Below are positions 1-12,760 of a DNA stretch of 64,000 nucleotides, one piece after another. Position 1 is the first letter of the stretch. Each line of letters begins with the position of its first letter. The stretch spans positions 894,001 through 958,000 of the forward strand of contig JACCIC010000134.1 in the NCBI GenBank assembly GCA_018907035.1. Reading direction: 5' to 3'. The DNA is from Sycobia sp. Sy_11. Its lineage: Eukaryota; Arthropoda; Insecta; Hymenoptera; Epichrysomallidae. The position numbers and the translations under genes are program-made. The notes beneath the pieces were generated by a model that made no database searches, had not been told where the DNA came from, and was given only the letters and a program-made list of their open reading frames with translations.

Positions 1-1206
1 ATGAATTCAACGTTGTATACCGAATCATTGCCACAAACTTTTTAAAAACTGTCCGACAAGTATCTACCAATTTGTATTTTTCAACGCTATATTCGTAGAA
101 CCGCATTCCGATGCGATTAAGAAGTAAACTCAAAGTTAATTCTCGAAAATATTTTTTTTCTTCAATTCGACACATCCGATACAAGCTTGCTCCTTGTTAT
201 ATTAAATAATAAGATTAAAATTTACGTTATTGCATAACGAATTATGGATTATTAAGATAGCAAGAGAAAGTTTTTTTGTGTTTAATAGAATTCTTAATTA
301 TTCTTCGGCATAATAAAATCTTAATTCGGTCAAATTCGCAGAAATCATCAATGAAAGTCTTGCATCACTGATTCAGAACTTATGGCCGTATTCCCACTAC
401 GGGTGTCATAAGGGATTAAAAATTTTCGATGATTTGTATAATTTCATATATTGCAGGATATTATAATTGTTATTTTTACATGTACTTGACCTATGTATAA
501 ATTGATCTCAATACATTCCTTAGTCTAATTTTTAAACAATTTCAATATATATTTTTGAAATTCAATTTTATTTAACAGTCATTGAGAATATATTTTACTT
601 ATTTATATTATTTAATTAATAAAATTGACATTTCATAAAAATTATTAACTGAATTAATCATTGAAGAATAAATTTCTTTCTATCTCAAGATGAATATAAT
701 AGTCTTATAGTTACTAGTATTAGTTGAATTAATTTTGAAAAAAAAATATTATTATTTAAATAAAGACTATATCATAAAAAAATTAAATTGAAGGTTGAAA
801 TTAGAAGGGACTTTATAGCGTAATACTGGCCTTACTTTATACTCACTTTCTTAGAAAGTAAGTTTAAAGAGATTTTACATTTGGAAATCTATTTTCCAGA
901 TTTCTACTATTTATATTGAATATTTTGATTGTATTGTTTAAATTTTAATTATAGTCTACCTTGCATTGCGCAGAATGCTCTTTACAGCATGCTTGTATTT
1001 ATTATTACACCATAAATCAAAAATAATAAAAAAAATATATACAGATATTTTTTTTGAGGAAGTTTCGAAGACTAATAGTCCAGCAGCATAAATTCGAGAC
1101 TAATCCCAATTCGATCGTATGTCATAAATTTATATAATAATTTTAAAGAGATAAAACTGAATCAATGATAATCTCTAATGAAAGACTGATGGGAGAAAAA
1201 GATAAC

Positions 1207-1278
<72 letters not shown>

Positions 1279-2048
1279 AAGTATAGTCAATGAATGATTA
1301 ATGGTTGGACAAATCTTAGGTTGCTATAGGTAGTGCCACTTTTCTGGTTGTAGAAACATGAAATATTTTCAAAAGCTCAAATTTTATCATTGGGATTATA
1401 AACGAATTTGTTTAATATTTGTCAAGCGAAAAGTGAATATTGATGATGATCGATTTTTATATACATATTTTAATGATTTTAGCTTGCACTGTGACAAACG
1501 ACATAAATTCAATAGATGAAATAATCTGCAATTTTACGAAGAAGATAGCATTGCTGTAAAGTGAATATAAGCAAAAATAGACGTAGTCAGTTATTAATAG
1601 TTTATACATTCCGATGAGTCGATAATAGAAACACAGCTATCTATCGAGTATTTATTGAACCGTTATGTAACGGAATGCGAAGATTAATAAATATTTATTA
1701 AGAAATTTTATGTAATTACTAGCAAAGACGTTGCTTGACGAATAAATTTTTAAATTATAGTGCATCGTTAGCTTTTTAGAATATTATTTACATTGTAGAT
1801 GATTTTTTTTACATTCTTATTCCACTTCAAAAATTGAATAAACCGAATAAATAACAACGAATTCATGTGGTTATATGCAATCAGTATGCTAATGGAGCTA
1901 TCATACTCAGGATAAAACAGGATATGTTCACATTAAACACGAGTAAATGAAAAAATTCGATTTATTTACAATTGGTAATAATAAAGAAAAGATAACGTTG
2001 GTAGTTTCTTGGGAAGTACAGTATACATATATGATGTAACTCTGTAAT
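1..2048. other. AT-rich intergenic DNA
   Basis: No open frame of useful length and no recognisable domain on either strand. The stretch is AT-rich with a GA microsatellite near 1.2 kb. The last few hundred bases lead into the defensin promoter and include an AGATAA GATA-type motif at 1990-1995. Confidence 0.6.
1210..1275. repeat. (GA)n microsatellite
   Basis: About 33 uninterrupted GA units. A simple dinucleotide repeat in AT-rich intergenic DNA. Confidence 0.97.
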
Positions 2049-2058
2049 GTGAATCCCC
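2049..2058 (-). promoter_or_regulatory. NF-kB/Rel-like site upstream of defensin
   Basis: The minus strand reads GGGGATTCAC, which fits the insect kappaB consensus bound by Relish, Dif and Dorsal in antimicrobial peptide promoters. It lies about 70 bp upstream of the TATA box and 155 bp before the ATG. A GATA motif (AGATAA, 1990-1995) sits about 55 bp further upstream; Rel and GATA sites together are typical of immune-induced insect genes. Binding is inferred from sequence only. Confidence 0.6.
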
Positions 2059-2127
2059 TCTAAGTAATACTTTTCATTCTTACTTCCTTCACCGATCGTT
2101 TTCATGCGAAAGCATTGATCGTGCACT

Positions 2128-2136
2128 CTATATAAG
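2128..2136 (+). promoter_or_regulatory. TATA box of the defensin gene
   Basis: CTATATAAG lies 78-85 bp before the initiation codon. TCAGT initiator-like pentamers occur at 2143-2147 and 2172-2176. Neither has ideal spacing from the TATA box, so the exact start site is uncertain. Confidence 0.65.
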
Positions 2137-2212
2137 AATGAATCAGTCGACGATCTCCAAGCTCTCGTCCGTCAGTTGAATTTGCAACTTGTAGAGATTA
2201 AACAGAAGCAAA

Positions 2213-3367
2213 ATGAAAGTGTTTTTCGTAGCCGCCTTTTTGTTCGTAGCGATTACCATTGCTTACTCGACTCCTGTTTACGGTAAGCTTTCGTATTTGA
2301 CATTTTCATAATCCATATGCTGTCCCTGAGAATTTATTATAAACATACAGGTATTTGCAAAAGATTCAAAATTTATTACAGTAATTGTGCAGTGTTCTTA
2401 ATTTTATTTTTTTAATTCTCATTATATTCATTGAGTAAAATTTTTTAGCTATTTTTTTTCATAAATTCCATTTTTGGAAATACAGTCGGCTATTATAATT
2501 ATTTTGAGTACAACTCGTTATAGAATGTGTTAAAGTAATTTTATTAATCTTTTTTTGAGACTAATCAAAGTAGTATATTATTATTTTGAATACTTGTTAA
2601 ATACTTTTCTAACTATACTTTTTTCATCCGATCAATCGCCCCATAATTTCAACAATCCAGCGCGAACCTCGCATATTTACATTTCGTTTAAATATTTCAT
2701 TCCCGCAGACGCGGACGAAGTCGAGGATCTAATGGAATACGAGGGCGATAACGAGGGCGTCAGGCAGCGTCGATTGACTTGCGACCTCCTCAGCGCCAAG
2801 GGAATTGTCGGCGACTCCGCGTGCGCGGCGAACTGTCTAAGTCTGGGAAAGGCCGGGGGCAGGTGTAACGGCGGAGTATGCCAGTGCCGAAAGTAAGTGA
2901 ACTGTACGGCGCCGTTGCCACATCGTTAAGTTGTCGGTCGAGTTTAACTTAGATTGTTTTATTGCCAAAATTTAGTAGACCGCGGAGCCAGTGTAGTCGT
3001 TTAGGCCCGTTGGATTGGAATTTTTCTGTTTTTTTTTTTTCGGGGATTTCGATCGATGCACGAGTTTCAAGCTTATCTCCCGTCGGTCAGTTTTTGGATC
3101 TTTTAAAAAAAAATCCGTGATTTTTTGTGTCTTTATATTCGCACGAGAAGATTTAGGAATTCGATAATACGCAATAATGTTGTGATTTAATTTTTATCAA
3201 TTATGTTCGATTTTTTCAAATGTAAGACGATTATGACTATATAAATTTGAAAAATTTTGGTGACTGCTTTAACGACCATTAACTTTCAAACAAACTCTAA
3301 CGATTATTTTATCATTTGCAGAACCACCTTTAAGGAGCAGTGGGACAAACGTTTTGGTAAACACTAG
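2213..3367 (+). CDS. Def1: Defensin 1 preproprotein (royalisin type, three exons)
   Basis: Secreted antimicrobial peptide of the insect defensin (CS-alpha-beta) family, active against bacterial membranes and cell-wall precursors. Exons are 2213-2282, 2709-2892 and 3322-3367; introns start GTAAGC and GTAAGT and end in CAG; together they give 99 residues plus stop. Residues 1-19 form a hydrophobic signal peptide. An acidic propeptide ([11 protein letters not shown]) ends at the dibasic furin site RQRR. The mature part starts [10 protein letters not shown] and has six cysteines spaced C-X13-C-X3-C-X9-C-X4-C-X-C, which would make three disulfides. Exon 3 encodes a tail ([14 protein letters not shown]) like the extension of honeybee royalisin (KTSFKDLWDKRFG). 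Its Gly-Lys suggests C-terminal amidation after trimming, but the final His is unusual. The family call is secure; the ligand and spectrum are family knowledge. The kappaB-like site and TATA box suggest immune induction. Confidence 0.95.
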
Positions 3368-3445
3368 TCGTCTGATACATGGGATTAATGCGGAGCAATG
3401 ACTGATTATTCACTGATGCGTTCTATAACTGTAAAATTGGAGATT

Positions 3446-3451
3446 AATAAA
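3446..3451 (+). terminator. Poly(A) signal of defensin
   Basis: AATAAA about 80 bp after the defensin stop codon, followed by AT-rich sequence. Consistent with a short 3' UTR. Confidence 0.65.
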
Positions 3452-4387
3452 TTATTTTATAGTTATTAAAAAAATACATTCGTTTGAATTATAAATATTT
3501 GTAAATAATTTAATTACACATTTAAGTAATAAAAAAATAAAATTCAATACGTAAAATATGATATTTCAAATTTAACAAATGATATAACATTAATTGAGAG
3601 TTGATTCATTACAAATTCTCTGAATCAGTTTAAATTTATAGTAGTAAATTAATTTGAAACATTCATACATATTTTTACACATTTATATATATTTGAATTA
3701 TGATTACAGTTATTAGATATAGAGTAATTTTTTAAAAACATTGCACAGGAAATTCGTGTAAAGATCAGGGAATGAATTTATTTAACTTATTGATCGATAA
3801 TAATGGCAACAATTTTGAAAAAACTTTGAGCAACGTCGATCTTTCAAGGTCGCTTCGCTAATGAAAACTTTCAATACTTCTACCTCGACTTGTACAGTTT
3901 CGATGCTCTATTTAAATTCTTATATCACCTGCAAGATTACGTAAAAGATCACGATTAATTAAATGAAATTGTATAAATATAAAAGATATTTTGAAACATC
4001 AATACGATATTTAATATATACGAAATTTATTTATTACTTGCAAAGTATTAAACAAAGTAGACGGTCAATTATCTTCAATATCTTTTAAAAGTTTCATTGT
4101 TTATTGCTATAATATAAAGTGAAAAATATTATTTTCTATTTATTGATTATGCATCTATGCGTGATATTTTCATATGCTATTTAAGACTACTAGTTTAATG
4201 AAGTTAATTTTATATTAATATTTTTATATTAGTATTTTTATTTTAATTTATTTAATTTTAATTTATTAATTTTACTATAATGTAGTTTCTGTCTTTGTGT
4301 AGATTTGCAAAAAGCTAACTTATTATGGCAGTTCATACGGGTATATTTCAACAATTTCATTTCTCTGTCTCTCTCTTTCTCTCTGTT

Positions 4388-4457
<70 letters not shown>

Positions 4458-4560
4458 GTCCAGTTCAATTTTGAAATCTCAGTCGAAACGACCTCTAAGC
4501 CTTTATTTAGCGTTTAAATGTGAAATATCTCTAGCGTAACATTTAATAATCCATATGCGG
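3452..4560. other. AT-rich intergenic DNA
   Basis: No gene-like sequence. Holds the CT microsatellite near 4.4 kb; the open frames across that repeat are low-complexity artefacts. Confidence 0.6.
4388..4455. repeat. (CT)n microsatellite
   Basis: About 30 CT units with an imperfect start. It creates spurious Ser-Leu or Arg-Glu open frames on both strands. Confidence 0.95.
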
Positions 4561-4751
4561 GTGTAATACTCGAAATCTCCCCGAATACATTGTTTCCAAA
4601 GCGGAGCGAATCATTTCCCCCACCGTATGCCCACACATCTCTCATTTCACGGAAAATCTATCCGCAACGTATTATGCTTTTTGCGGTCGCTGTATACGCG
4701 GCTAAGCGTTTATTATCCGCCTGTCTCGCTTCTCCTTGCAAATCGCTATAC

Positions 4752-4808
<57 letters not shown>

Positions 4809-5046
4809 CACATGCATGTATACACACGTTACTCGCCCATTTTCTCGAGGCAACCTCTCGACCACCCGTAACTTAAATATATATATGTGTATGTGTGTGT
4901 ATAAACCCGCACGCAGCTCGACGCGCGAATTTTCCGGGCTCGTGCCCTGGCACAAAAGCTGCGCTCGCAGTCTAAAACAGCTTCCTTTATTCGCCTCCTA
5001 TTCTCCCACTCTTCCCCTTTTACCGTACCTCGGACGAACTAACTCG

Positions 5047-5108
<62 letters not shown>

Positions 5109-5620
5109 GCATATGTATACCCACACATATATGTATAGCATGAGCGTGAGTACGGACTAGCGCAAAACAAAGTAGCCCGCAAACGGGATTGTTTCCCTTT
5201 CTCTCCTTCACCCGGCCCGTCTCACCTTACCTTACCCTCTTCATTATTCACTTCAGACCGGGAGCTATGCGTGTATATATGTGTGTGTGTGTATAATTGG
5301 ATGTCCGAGTCATCGTTGTCGCACGTCCGCGAGCCCCTCGTCCCGATCGCTCGAACGTCTAAATGTTTGGAGCTCGGCCTTTCGAAAACTCCATCCCAGC
5401 TCGTTTTGGCAAACTGCTGTTATACAGGACGGAACATCGGCGCAGTAGTCGTGTGTAGAAGGATTCCGTACTTTCGGTGGAATGCGCGAATGAGACTGAC
5501 GCAATTGCGGATTGGCGAGTTACAATTTTCAGGCTTAAAGTCCGAAAAGGCTAGGTAGGCTAAAGCAGTGTGTGCGTGTGTGCGTGTGTGTGCGCGCGCG
5601 CGTCTGTGTTAGACAAAATA
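4560..5620. other. GC-richer noncoding island with TA and TG microsatellites
   Basis: Base composition rises clearly above the flanks. Pure TA tracts lie at about 4756-4799 and 5050-5096, and TG/GC-rich tracts at about 5279-5293 and 5571-5604. Open frames are short, overlap on both strands and run through the repeats, so no coding gene is supported. It could be a regulatory region or old repeat DNA. Confidence 0.5.
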
Positions 5621-6530
5621 AAATATATTGTTCACACTCATAATGTTTGAAATGATGAAATGATAAATTGTATATAATTTTCACAATTCTTGTCCTCTTG
5701 TCTAATTGTTATAATGTTTAATGGATTAACATGTTCAATAGAGAAGATCCCTTTATATTTAAGAAATCGTGTTTCGGACGAAAATGTGAGAATAAATTAT
5801 TAAGAGGACGCTTAGAACAGATCGCCGAAACTTCATCGTAAAAGTTAATTAAATTGATAAGTGTACTCATTTAACATCGATAAATTATACGTTACTTATT
5901 TCAAATAAATTTCAATTTTAAGTTACTTTAAAATTGTGCATTTGTGCTTCCTCCATTAGTCGAAACGTTTTTGGATCGCATTAAAGTGAACAAGGTAAAA
6001 AAAGAAATTATCAAGAAATTGAAAAATAGCAATTAATAGTTGAAGCAATTATCTATTTTAACATACATCTTATGAAACAATATTTTTCGACTGAAACGTT
6101 ACTTTTCATATTAAGTCAATATTTGTTACCGATGTAACTATGCAAAACTATGTTAATTTTTCGTTGATTTGATGTATATTCTGACCATTAGATCTACAAA
6201 ATTTTTAATGCTTGCAAGATTATTACAATTATAAATAATTGATATAAAGAGAAATACTAAGATATGAAGCTAAGAACTTGCATACTATTTGTGCTTTGGT
6301 TTTCAAGTGCTGTTATTCGCATATTGAATAGTACATAGGAAAGTAAATTTTTGTATATTAAATCTAAAACAGATATAAAATAAAAAGATTAATTAATGCC
6401 TTGATTATGCTTGCTGTAGGAGTAATAGATTAACCTTATATAGATAAAATAATTCTCCATGGATTTATGTAAATATTATTAACTATTTTAATTTTTAGAT
6501 GCGTATAATTAATGAAATTGTCAAATAAAT
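5620..6530. other. AT-rich DNA, nothing recognised
   Basis: No ORF, repeat or RNA signature seen on either strand. Confidence 0.5.
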
Positions 6531-8440
6531 AATTGAAAAATCGAAAAATCAGCAGTGAGCTGAAACAAGTTTATGACCACGACTGCCAATCACACATGCG
6601 TGTTTACGAGTCGTTTTCAGCGTTTTCAAGATGGACGCCAGGAGTTGTAACTACTGCGAGCGAAGAAAAGACGGACAATACGCTGTACTACGCAATTTTC
6701 TATATTTTTACTCCCCCCCCCCCGACACGTCCAGTGCGAATATCATCTCCAAGTGCATAATGCCAGGAGGTACAATGCCCATGTAACCGAGAAACGACGC
6801 AGTCGGTCCGCGTTAATTCCACTTTTAGTTGCCGCTACTAAAACATGGAGAATAAGGCGGGCGAGAGAGCGACGTCGCTGTCATGGTTTGAGAACGGAGT
6901 CGGTGAAGCTTTATTATCCACCGACCGAGACGTACCGCGAACAGCGCCCCATCGTAAATATGGAATTTCATTTTCTACAAGACTCCCCTCCAGGAGATGC
7001 GGGGAGGGGGGGGGTGGAAGGCGGTGAATTCGAGCAAGGCTACCTGGCTGGCGGGCGGTTTCCCAGGCGTTTCGCGCGGTCCATGATAATGTACGTCGGG
7101 AATTGGCCGAGAGGCTCGTTGCGATATGCACGATATCTCGAGGCGTACGCGTTATTGGAAAACTTAATATGTATATACGGTGGATCCGGCGCTTTGGACC
7201 CGGGCCAATTGAAGTCGAGTCTTTGTTTCGAGCCGCGACAAGTTTTCAGTGGTATTTTTCTCCTGCCCCCCCCCCACTCTCCGTCCGACTATACGGGATT
7301 CAGAATTATTTCCGAGGTATAACTTTAGTTAGGAGCTTGATATCAGAAGCTCTTAGGAATTCTTTCACGTACTCTCAATGTTCGATTAAAATTCAACTAC
7401 GATGAAAAGGACACCTAGACCTGCTTTAAAAAGATCAATAATGTAAGATAATATTATTAAATTATAATAAAATAATTTAAATTAAATATAAAGAATTTCA
7501 TGTTTTAATTAAAATTTGTAATTTGCCTAATTCTCTATCATCTTGTTGAACGAGCTAGAAACAGTTACTTCGACGTTCAATAAGAATCCTAGAGTTAGTT
7601 TATACGTTGACAAAAAGTCTTTTTAAAGAATATACAAAACTTCTTATTTTTCAATAGCGCTCGATCTCGCGCGTGTCTCATTATCTGAAAATTTTCATCC
7701 CTTCAATACGACATCGACGCTTAATTTATCACCGACGAATCAATTTTCAAAACTCGGTAAATGACGCCCGTGGAACATTGCGGAAAGTACCGAGCATCTG
7801 AGAAAATACTCGGGCGCATTATCGGACTCGGCCGCGACTTATCGCCATCGATTCGTAAAATCGGAGAGACGATCCGCGCGCAGTCGATCCGTCAAAAATA
7901 AACCCGAATCGTCGCCGGTTAGATACACGGAAAATCATAGGGACGTATATCCCGCGTATAACCCTGTAAAATCGAAGGCAACGAGTGCCTTATCCGGGCG
8001 CGGGAGAAAATAATAGAAAACGTCATATCTGTCGCGGGCGAAATAAGCCTCGAGCCCCCGTTCCCCCCCGGCGTGCGAGAGCTCCCGCGCCCTGAAAGGT
8101 TGTGCGCGGGAGGCGGGGGATGGCGGCCGAAGCTCGAGAGCAGCTCCACTTGGCGGTGGGTCTGTGTAAGTACCTGGAAGATTGGCATTTCGCCGATATC
8201 GAAGAGTCGGGGACAGGGGGCTCGGGAGCGGAGGCTTGGCCGTTTCGCTGTGTCTTGTTCACAGATGCGCCGCCGCGAGTGCAGTCCGCGCGATTTCGTG
8301 TTTTTAAGTAAAAGATCTCGGGGGAGCTTTGAGATCTCTTTAAATTCATAAATCCGCGTATTTTGAAGCTCTAACGGGGAGTGAGCACGAAATTCCAATT
8401 CGCTGACCAGCCAACGGATCAAATTAGCTCGAATTTGAGC
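6530..8440. other. Two GC-rich noncoding islands
   Basis: About 6560-7330 and 7640-8440 are rich in CpG and homopolymeric C/G runs, for example poly-C at about 6713-6724 and 7266-7274. Several open frames of 90-190 codons overlap in up to four frames. None has a recognisable domain, signal peptide or plausible splice structure, as expected from low stop-codon density in GC-rich DNA. I treat them as noncoding; promoters, enhancers or noncoding exons remain possible. Confidence 0.5.
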
Positions 8441-11400
8441 ATACGGTGGTTTAATCTATTTATTTTGATATTAACATTACAAGCAGGCCAAAATCAGGTG
8501 TCAACTTGAAAGATTCTCGTTCGATGCTGTTTGTTATAAAAAGCCAATACTCCCCTTCAAATATAAAGCAATAAATATATGAAGGAAAAGTTTTTTAACC
8601 TGAGAAAAAAGAAGAATTTTTATTGAATAGGGAGGAAATAACCATTTCGTACGTGTCTCCCTAAGTATCTTAATTGTTAATTTGAACTTAGATATTTAAA
8701 AAATTGAACAATCAATCAGTACCATGTATGAAAAAAGTTTGTATTATTCATTTCCAGTATTCTTACTTTTATTTATAAAATAATATAATATAAATATTAT
8801 AATATTAGAATTTATATTAACAATTTTACGTAATCAATAATGTTTTGGTACGGTTTTCAATTATTTTTCTATTTATTCAATCTGAATTAATAATTTAATA
8901 TTATTGTTATTTAAAGCTGTGTATTATTATATTGTACGCGTAGCTTTAATCGATCGATTTACTTAGTATATAGAAAAACATAAATAATATAACAATCCTT
9001 AAAAAAAATTTTCAAAGTGCACACTCGATCCAGTCCAGTATGATGAAACAAAACTTTATTGATATTAATAAAATAATATTTGAGGAAAAGAATATTTATT
9101 TAATACACATAATAATTTTATTGGTACTTTATTCTTGTTTACTACATTGATTTGACAAAAATTTTTTGTGTTGCAGTATGTCTCTTAAAGCATAGGCGCA
9201 AAGTTGACGTTTAGCCGCTAGAGCACGTTTGCAGTCGAAGCGCAGCTATTGCGTAAATATTTTCCTCGACTGTGTCTCGCCCAATATTTTATAAAACAAA
9301 GGCTACATAATGCAATATTCTACGAGTCTAAAAGAAGGAAATATTAAATAAGACTATGTGTCTCCTTCAATACAATGTAATATTATATTGCATAGCTTTC
9401 TTTTGTTTTCTCTTTGTCGTCTACCAGATAGGTAGAGAAATTTGAATTTTACGCCCTAAATATTAAAAAGACTATTCGCATGAAGAAATTAAATCCTCCC
9501 ACTTTGCGCAATAAAACGCTTGACATTAAATAAAGGAAATAAAATTGCGTGGATTGCTTAATTACGAGGGATAGGGGGGGGAGGGAGGAATTTCGCGAAA
9601 TATGGAGTTAAATCCTCACTGTCAAGAATTCAAATTAAAATTTTAAGATAAATTATAAAATAAATAAAGACATCTTCCGCTTTCTTTGATAGGTTCATTT
9701 CGTTTTTCTACCACCAGCTCCTTTACTTACGCATTTATTTCCACTGCTTTAATTTGTATTCCAATTTTAAGAATCTAATAAATTAAGACCCGCTAAGTTT
9801 TCCTTTAAAATGCGCATAAATTAATAAAACGCGCTAACGTCTTAATGACCGAGCAAATGTTTTTGATTTTAAACAATTTATGTGCAATCTCAGTTTTCCT
9901 TCTTTTATCGTCTGCGTATTTCATTTTAATTATAACTGACTTAAATCACGGAAAAGTCACGTCCAACCGACCACTCGGTTGAAGGAGTATAGAAGCCACG
10001 GACTCGGCACCTTTTTAAACCCCTTATATTAAATTTACTTTCTTCAATTTATAATGCCGAAGCTACCGATTGAGCTTCGACTTTTTATTTGAAATTGAAT
10101 ATTTTTGAGAGCGTTTCATTTATCAAAAATTTTAGCTAGAAATATGCATAAGATCTGTCGTACGAGAAAGGGGGTGGGGAGAGCCGGTAATCGATAGCTA
10201 TAGGTATATATAGATACTATATAAAAGCAAGAGGAGTACTCCTAATGATGCCCTATTGCCAGGAGCAAAGGGGCTCAAGTTCTGCGCAATTTTTGCTCAG
10301 GAATCCAGGTAAATACCTACTCGAAATTCTCAAGTATGCATGCGGGCTGAGCGGGCGTAGTGCCCGCACCTCTCTTCTTGCTGCCTGGAATTTCGAAGCG
10401 ACCAATTAGGGGAGAAGTTCGTTTGGCACTCCATTCATTCGTTTTTCTTTAGGAAAATGTCCTTTTAATATTGAGATACGGAGAGTTCACCAAGCGAGAC
10501 GTAGAAAATAAAATATTGAATTTTTTTATTGCACTGATTTATATGGCGTTGGCAGGCTGTACCCGGGCATCTACTGGAAATGAATAATTGCACATACGAG
10601 ATTCAGAAGTTGGGGCCGATGATGATTAACGACATTTCAGCCGTTTGCCCGTTGTTTTGAAGCGTGTTCTACGAACGTCGAATGTTTTTGATCTATGGCT
10701 AGAATTAAAGTATTTAGGCGATGCACAGATTGAAATGTTGAAAAGTTTTTCAAAATTTTTTACTTCATTTATAGTTGCCTAACAATTTGGCAATGCGTAT
10801 AGCACTATTTTATAATAGTTACGAAATAACTCTAGACAGCTTATATATTATATAGAGTTTTTAGATCAATGAATTGAATTAAATTAAAAGAATTATGATA
10901 TAAAGTAATCTTTGGAGTCTGCTATAAATTTTTAGGAAAAAAAATTCAAGAAAATTTTTTTTAATTAATCAAATTAATACCGGAGTCCCGCAGTGATTTA
11001 TAAAACAATCAATTGATTAATGCTTGGTAAACTGGGCAAAATGCAGTCAAAATTTATTCGTCTCTTCTTCTTTCTTTTTCAGAACATCTGCAAAAATACA
11101 CAAAGATTAGAAAGTATCTATTCTTCAACTGTGTTCCACAAACTTTGCTATTTCTTCTATTTTAATTAGTTATTATTCTATTTTAACGAATAATTATTCA
11201 AGGCTTTGCAAAACAGTTAATATACAGCGAAATGCACGCATTTAAGATTTAAAATTTTTCTCATCGAAATTCTACTCAATAACGCGGAATTATAAGAATC
11301 TCTATAATTTGCTTGAGTGATTGCGAACTCCGTAGACTTAGATTGTCCAAGCCTAGAAGAGACTATTCCGCATCCCTGGTCTAAAAGTCTATTCGTTATA

Positions 11401-12120
11401 TAGTTAACCGAAGATTCGCTGTACCCTTGGTCAAACATAATGTAACAGTTAATATATTGAACCAAGTAAAGACGCTTATAATGCCAATCGGACTAATATT
11501 TTTATTAATTTAAACATTTTATCATTTAGATTCGTTATTTTCGTTCAGTACTGTGAATTCTCGATCAAAGCGCTCACTTATTGGTAAATTGGCATCCCGG
11601 AAATTGAGCTAAACTACTGAATATTTAGTTCAGAACCACCTTTAATTATTTGTTAGCTTTAATTCAATATTCTATTAATCGTTGATAATTAATAATACTT
11701 TCTTGAATTTAAGGGATTTTCATCCGAGAGTCAGTTTTTTTTCTTAATTTTATTTATCAATTCCGATTGAAATGCCAAATATTAGTTTTTATCATAGTGA
11801 TAAGTATCTATAATTTTATGTATAAAATGAAAAATTTTTAATTATATCTGCGAAGATATAACGAAGTTCTAAAACTTGGTTGACTAATTATAAATTGTGT
11901 GTGATACCACTAACTTGCAAAGTAGAATGACGAATGACGTGATGTAAACAAGCAAGTTCAACAACTGTTCCTGCTTTTTTTCTTTCTTTATTTTTTTACT
12001 TTTTTTTTTTAATAAAAACTACTCTTATGCGATTTCGGCATATTTCAGTTATTGTTCTACATTAATAAATTATTAATTAACTACAATAATACACGTCAAG
12101 TATGCAATTTTCGAAACTAT
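8440..12120. other. AT-rich DNA with small GC-richer patches
   Basis: No coding gene recognised. Moderately GC-rich patches at about 9180-9300, 9940-10020 and 10150-10700 have no long open frame. A short G-rich run occurs at about 9571-9588. The 82-codon minus-strand frame at 11217-11465 has no recognisable domain. Confidence 0.5.
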
Positions 12121-12760
12121 TTTTCGGGGTTGCAGCTTCATCGGGCTCATAATACCGACCGTCTAATAATTCAAGCCCGCGGCAGGAAACAGTTAACCAA
12201 AGCATTCTAAACCTTTAAAACTATGTTTGATAATAGTTATAATAATCGGTTAATTTAAAGCTCAAAGTTGATATTTCCAATATTTGAATTTTGCTCAATG
12301 CCTATATAGAGCCACGTATGCGCTTGGCGCGGCTGCAGTACACCTCTTCCACGGGCCGCGCCGGATGGAAACGTGCCGCGGCGCGCCTTTCTATATAAAG
12401 CAATATATATATAGAGAGAGAGAGACAGAGAGGAAGGCAGAGGATGGGTTGGGCGGGGAGGGGGTCGGGCACCCCGAGCGAAACAGCGGCTGCTGCTAAA
12501 TACCGCGGTGGCGCGCTGCGGCCAAGGCACCAATTGCCGGCTCGTTAAATACCTATGGTTTTTCGGCTGTCTCGCGTGGTTACTATTCAGCCGCCCCGCT
12601 CCCCGTCCTCTTCCCGTAAGGCCAATCACAAAGGCGCCACAATCCATTGAATTACAATGGGTTAATTAAAAAAATTTTCACGAAATTCGGACAAAAACGA
12701 ACTTAAATGCGTCGACGCGAACGTTTTCATAATTTAGTCTTCAGAATTTGGGCAGTGTTA
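12120..12760. other. GC-rich noncoding island
   Basis: A compact GC- and CpG-rich block with a short GA tract (about 12413-12431). Overlapping frames on both strands have low-complexity composition and no domain. Possibly regulatory. Confidence 0.45.

Noticed and set aside
2555..2896. 113-codon frame read as a complete protein
   Set aside because: Its first part is intron 1 of the defensin gene; only 2709-2892 is exon.
4590..5211. Several 60-120 codon frames on both strands
   Set aside because: They are built from TA and TG microsatellites (Tyr-Ile and Cys-Val runs) and overlap each other; no domains.
6753..7322. 189-codon plus-strand frame
   Set aside because: Lies in CpG-rich DNA where frames of 60-100 codons are open in other phases and on the other strand; no recognisable motif, signal peptide or splice structure.
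7919..8422. 167-codon minus-strand frame
   Set aside because: Same reason: low stop density in GC-rich DNA, with antiparallel frames of 69-108 codons over the same bases.
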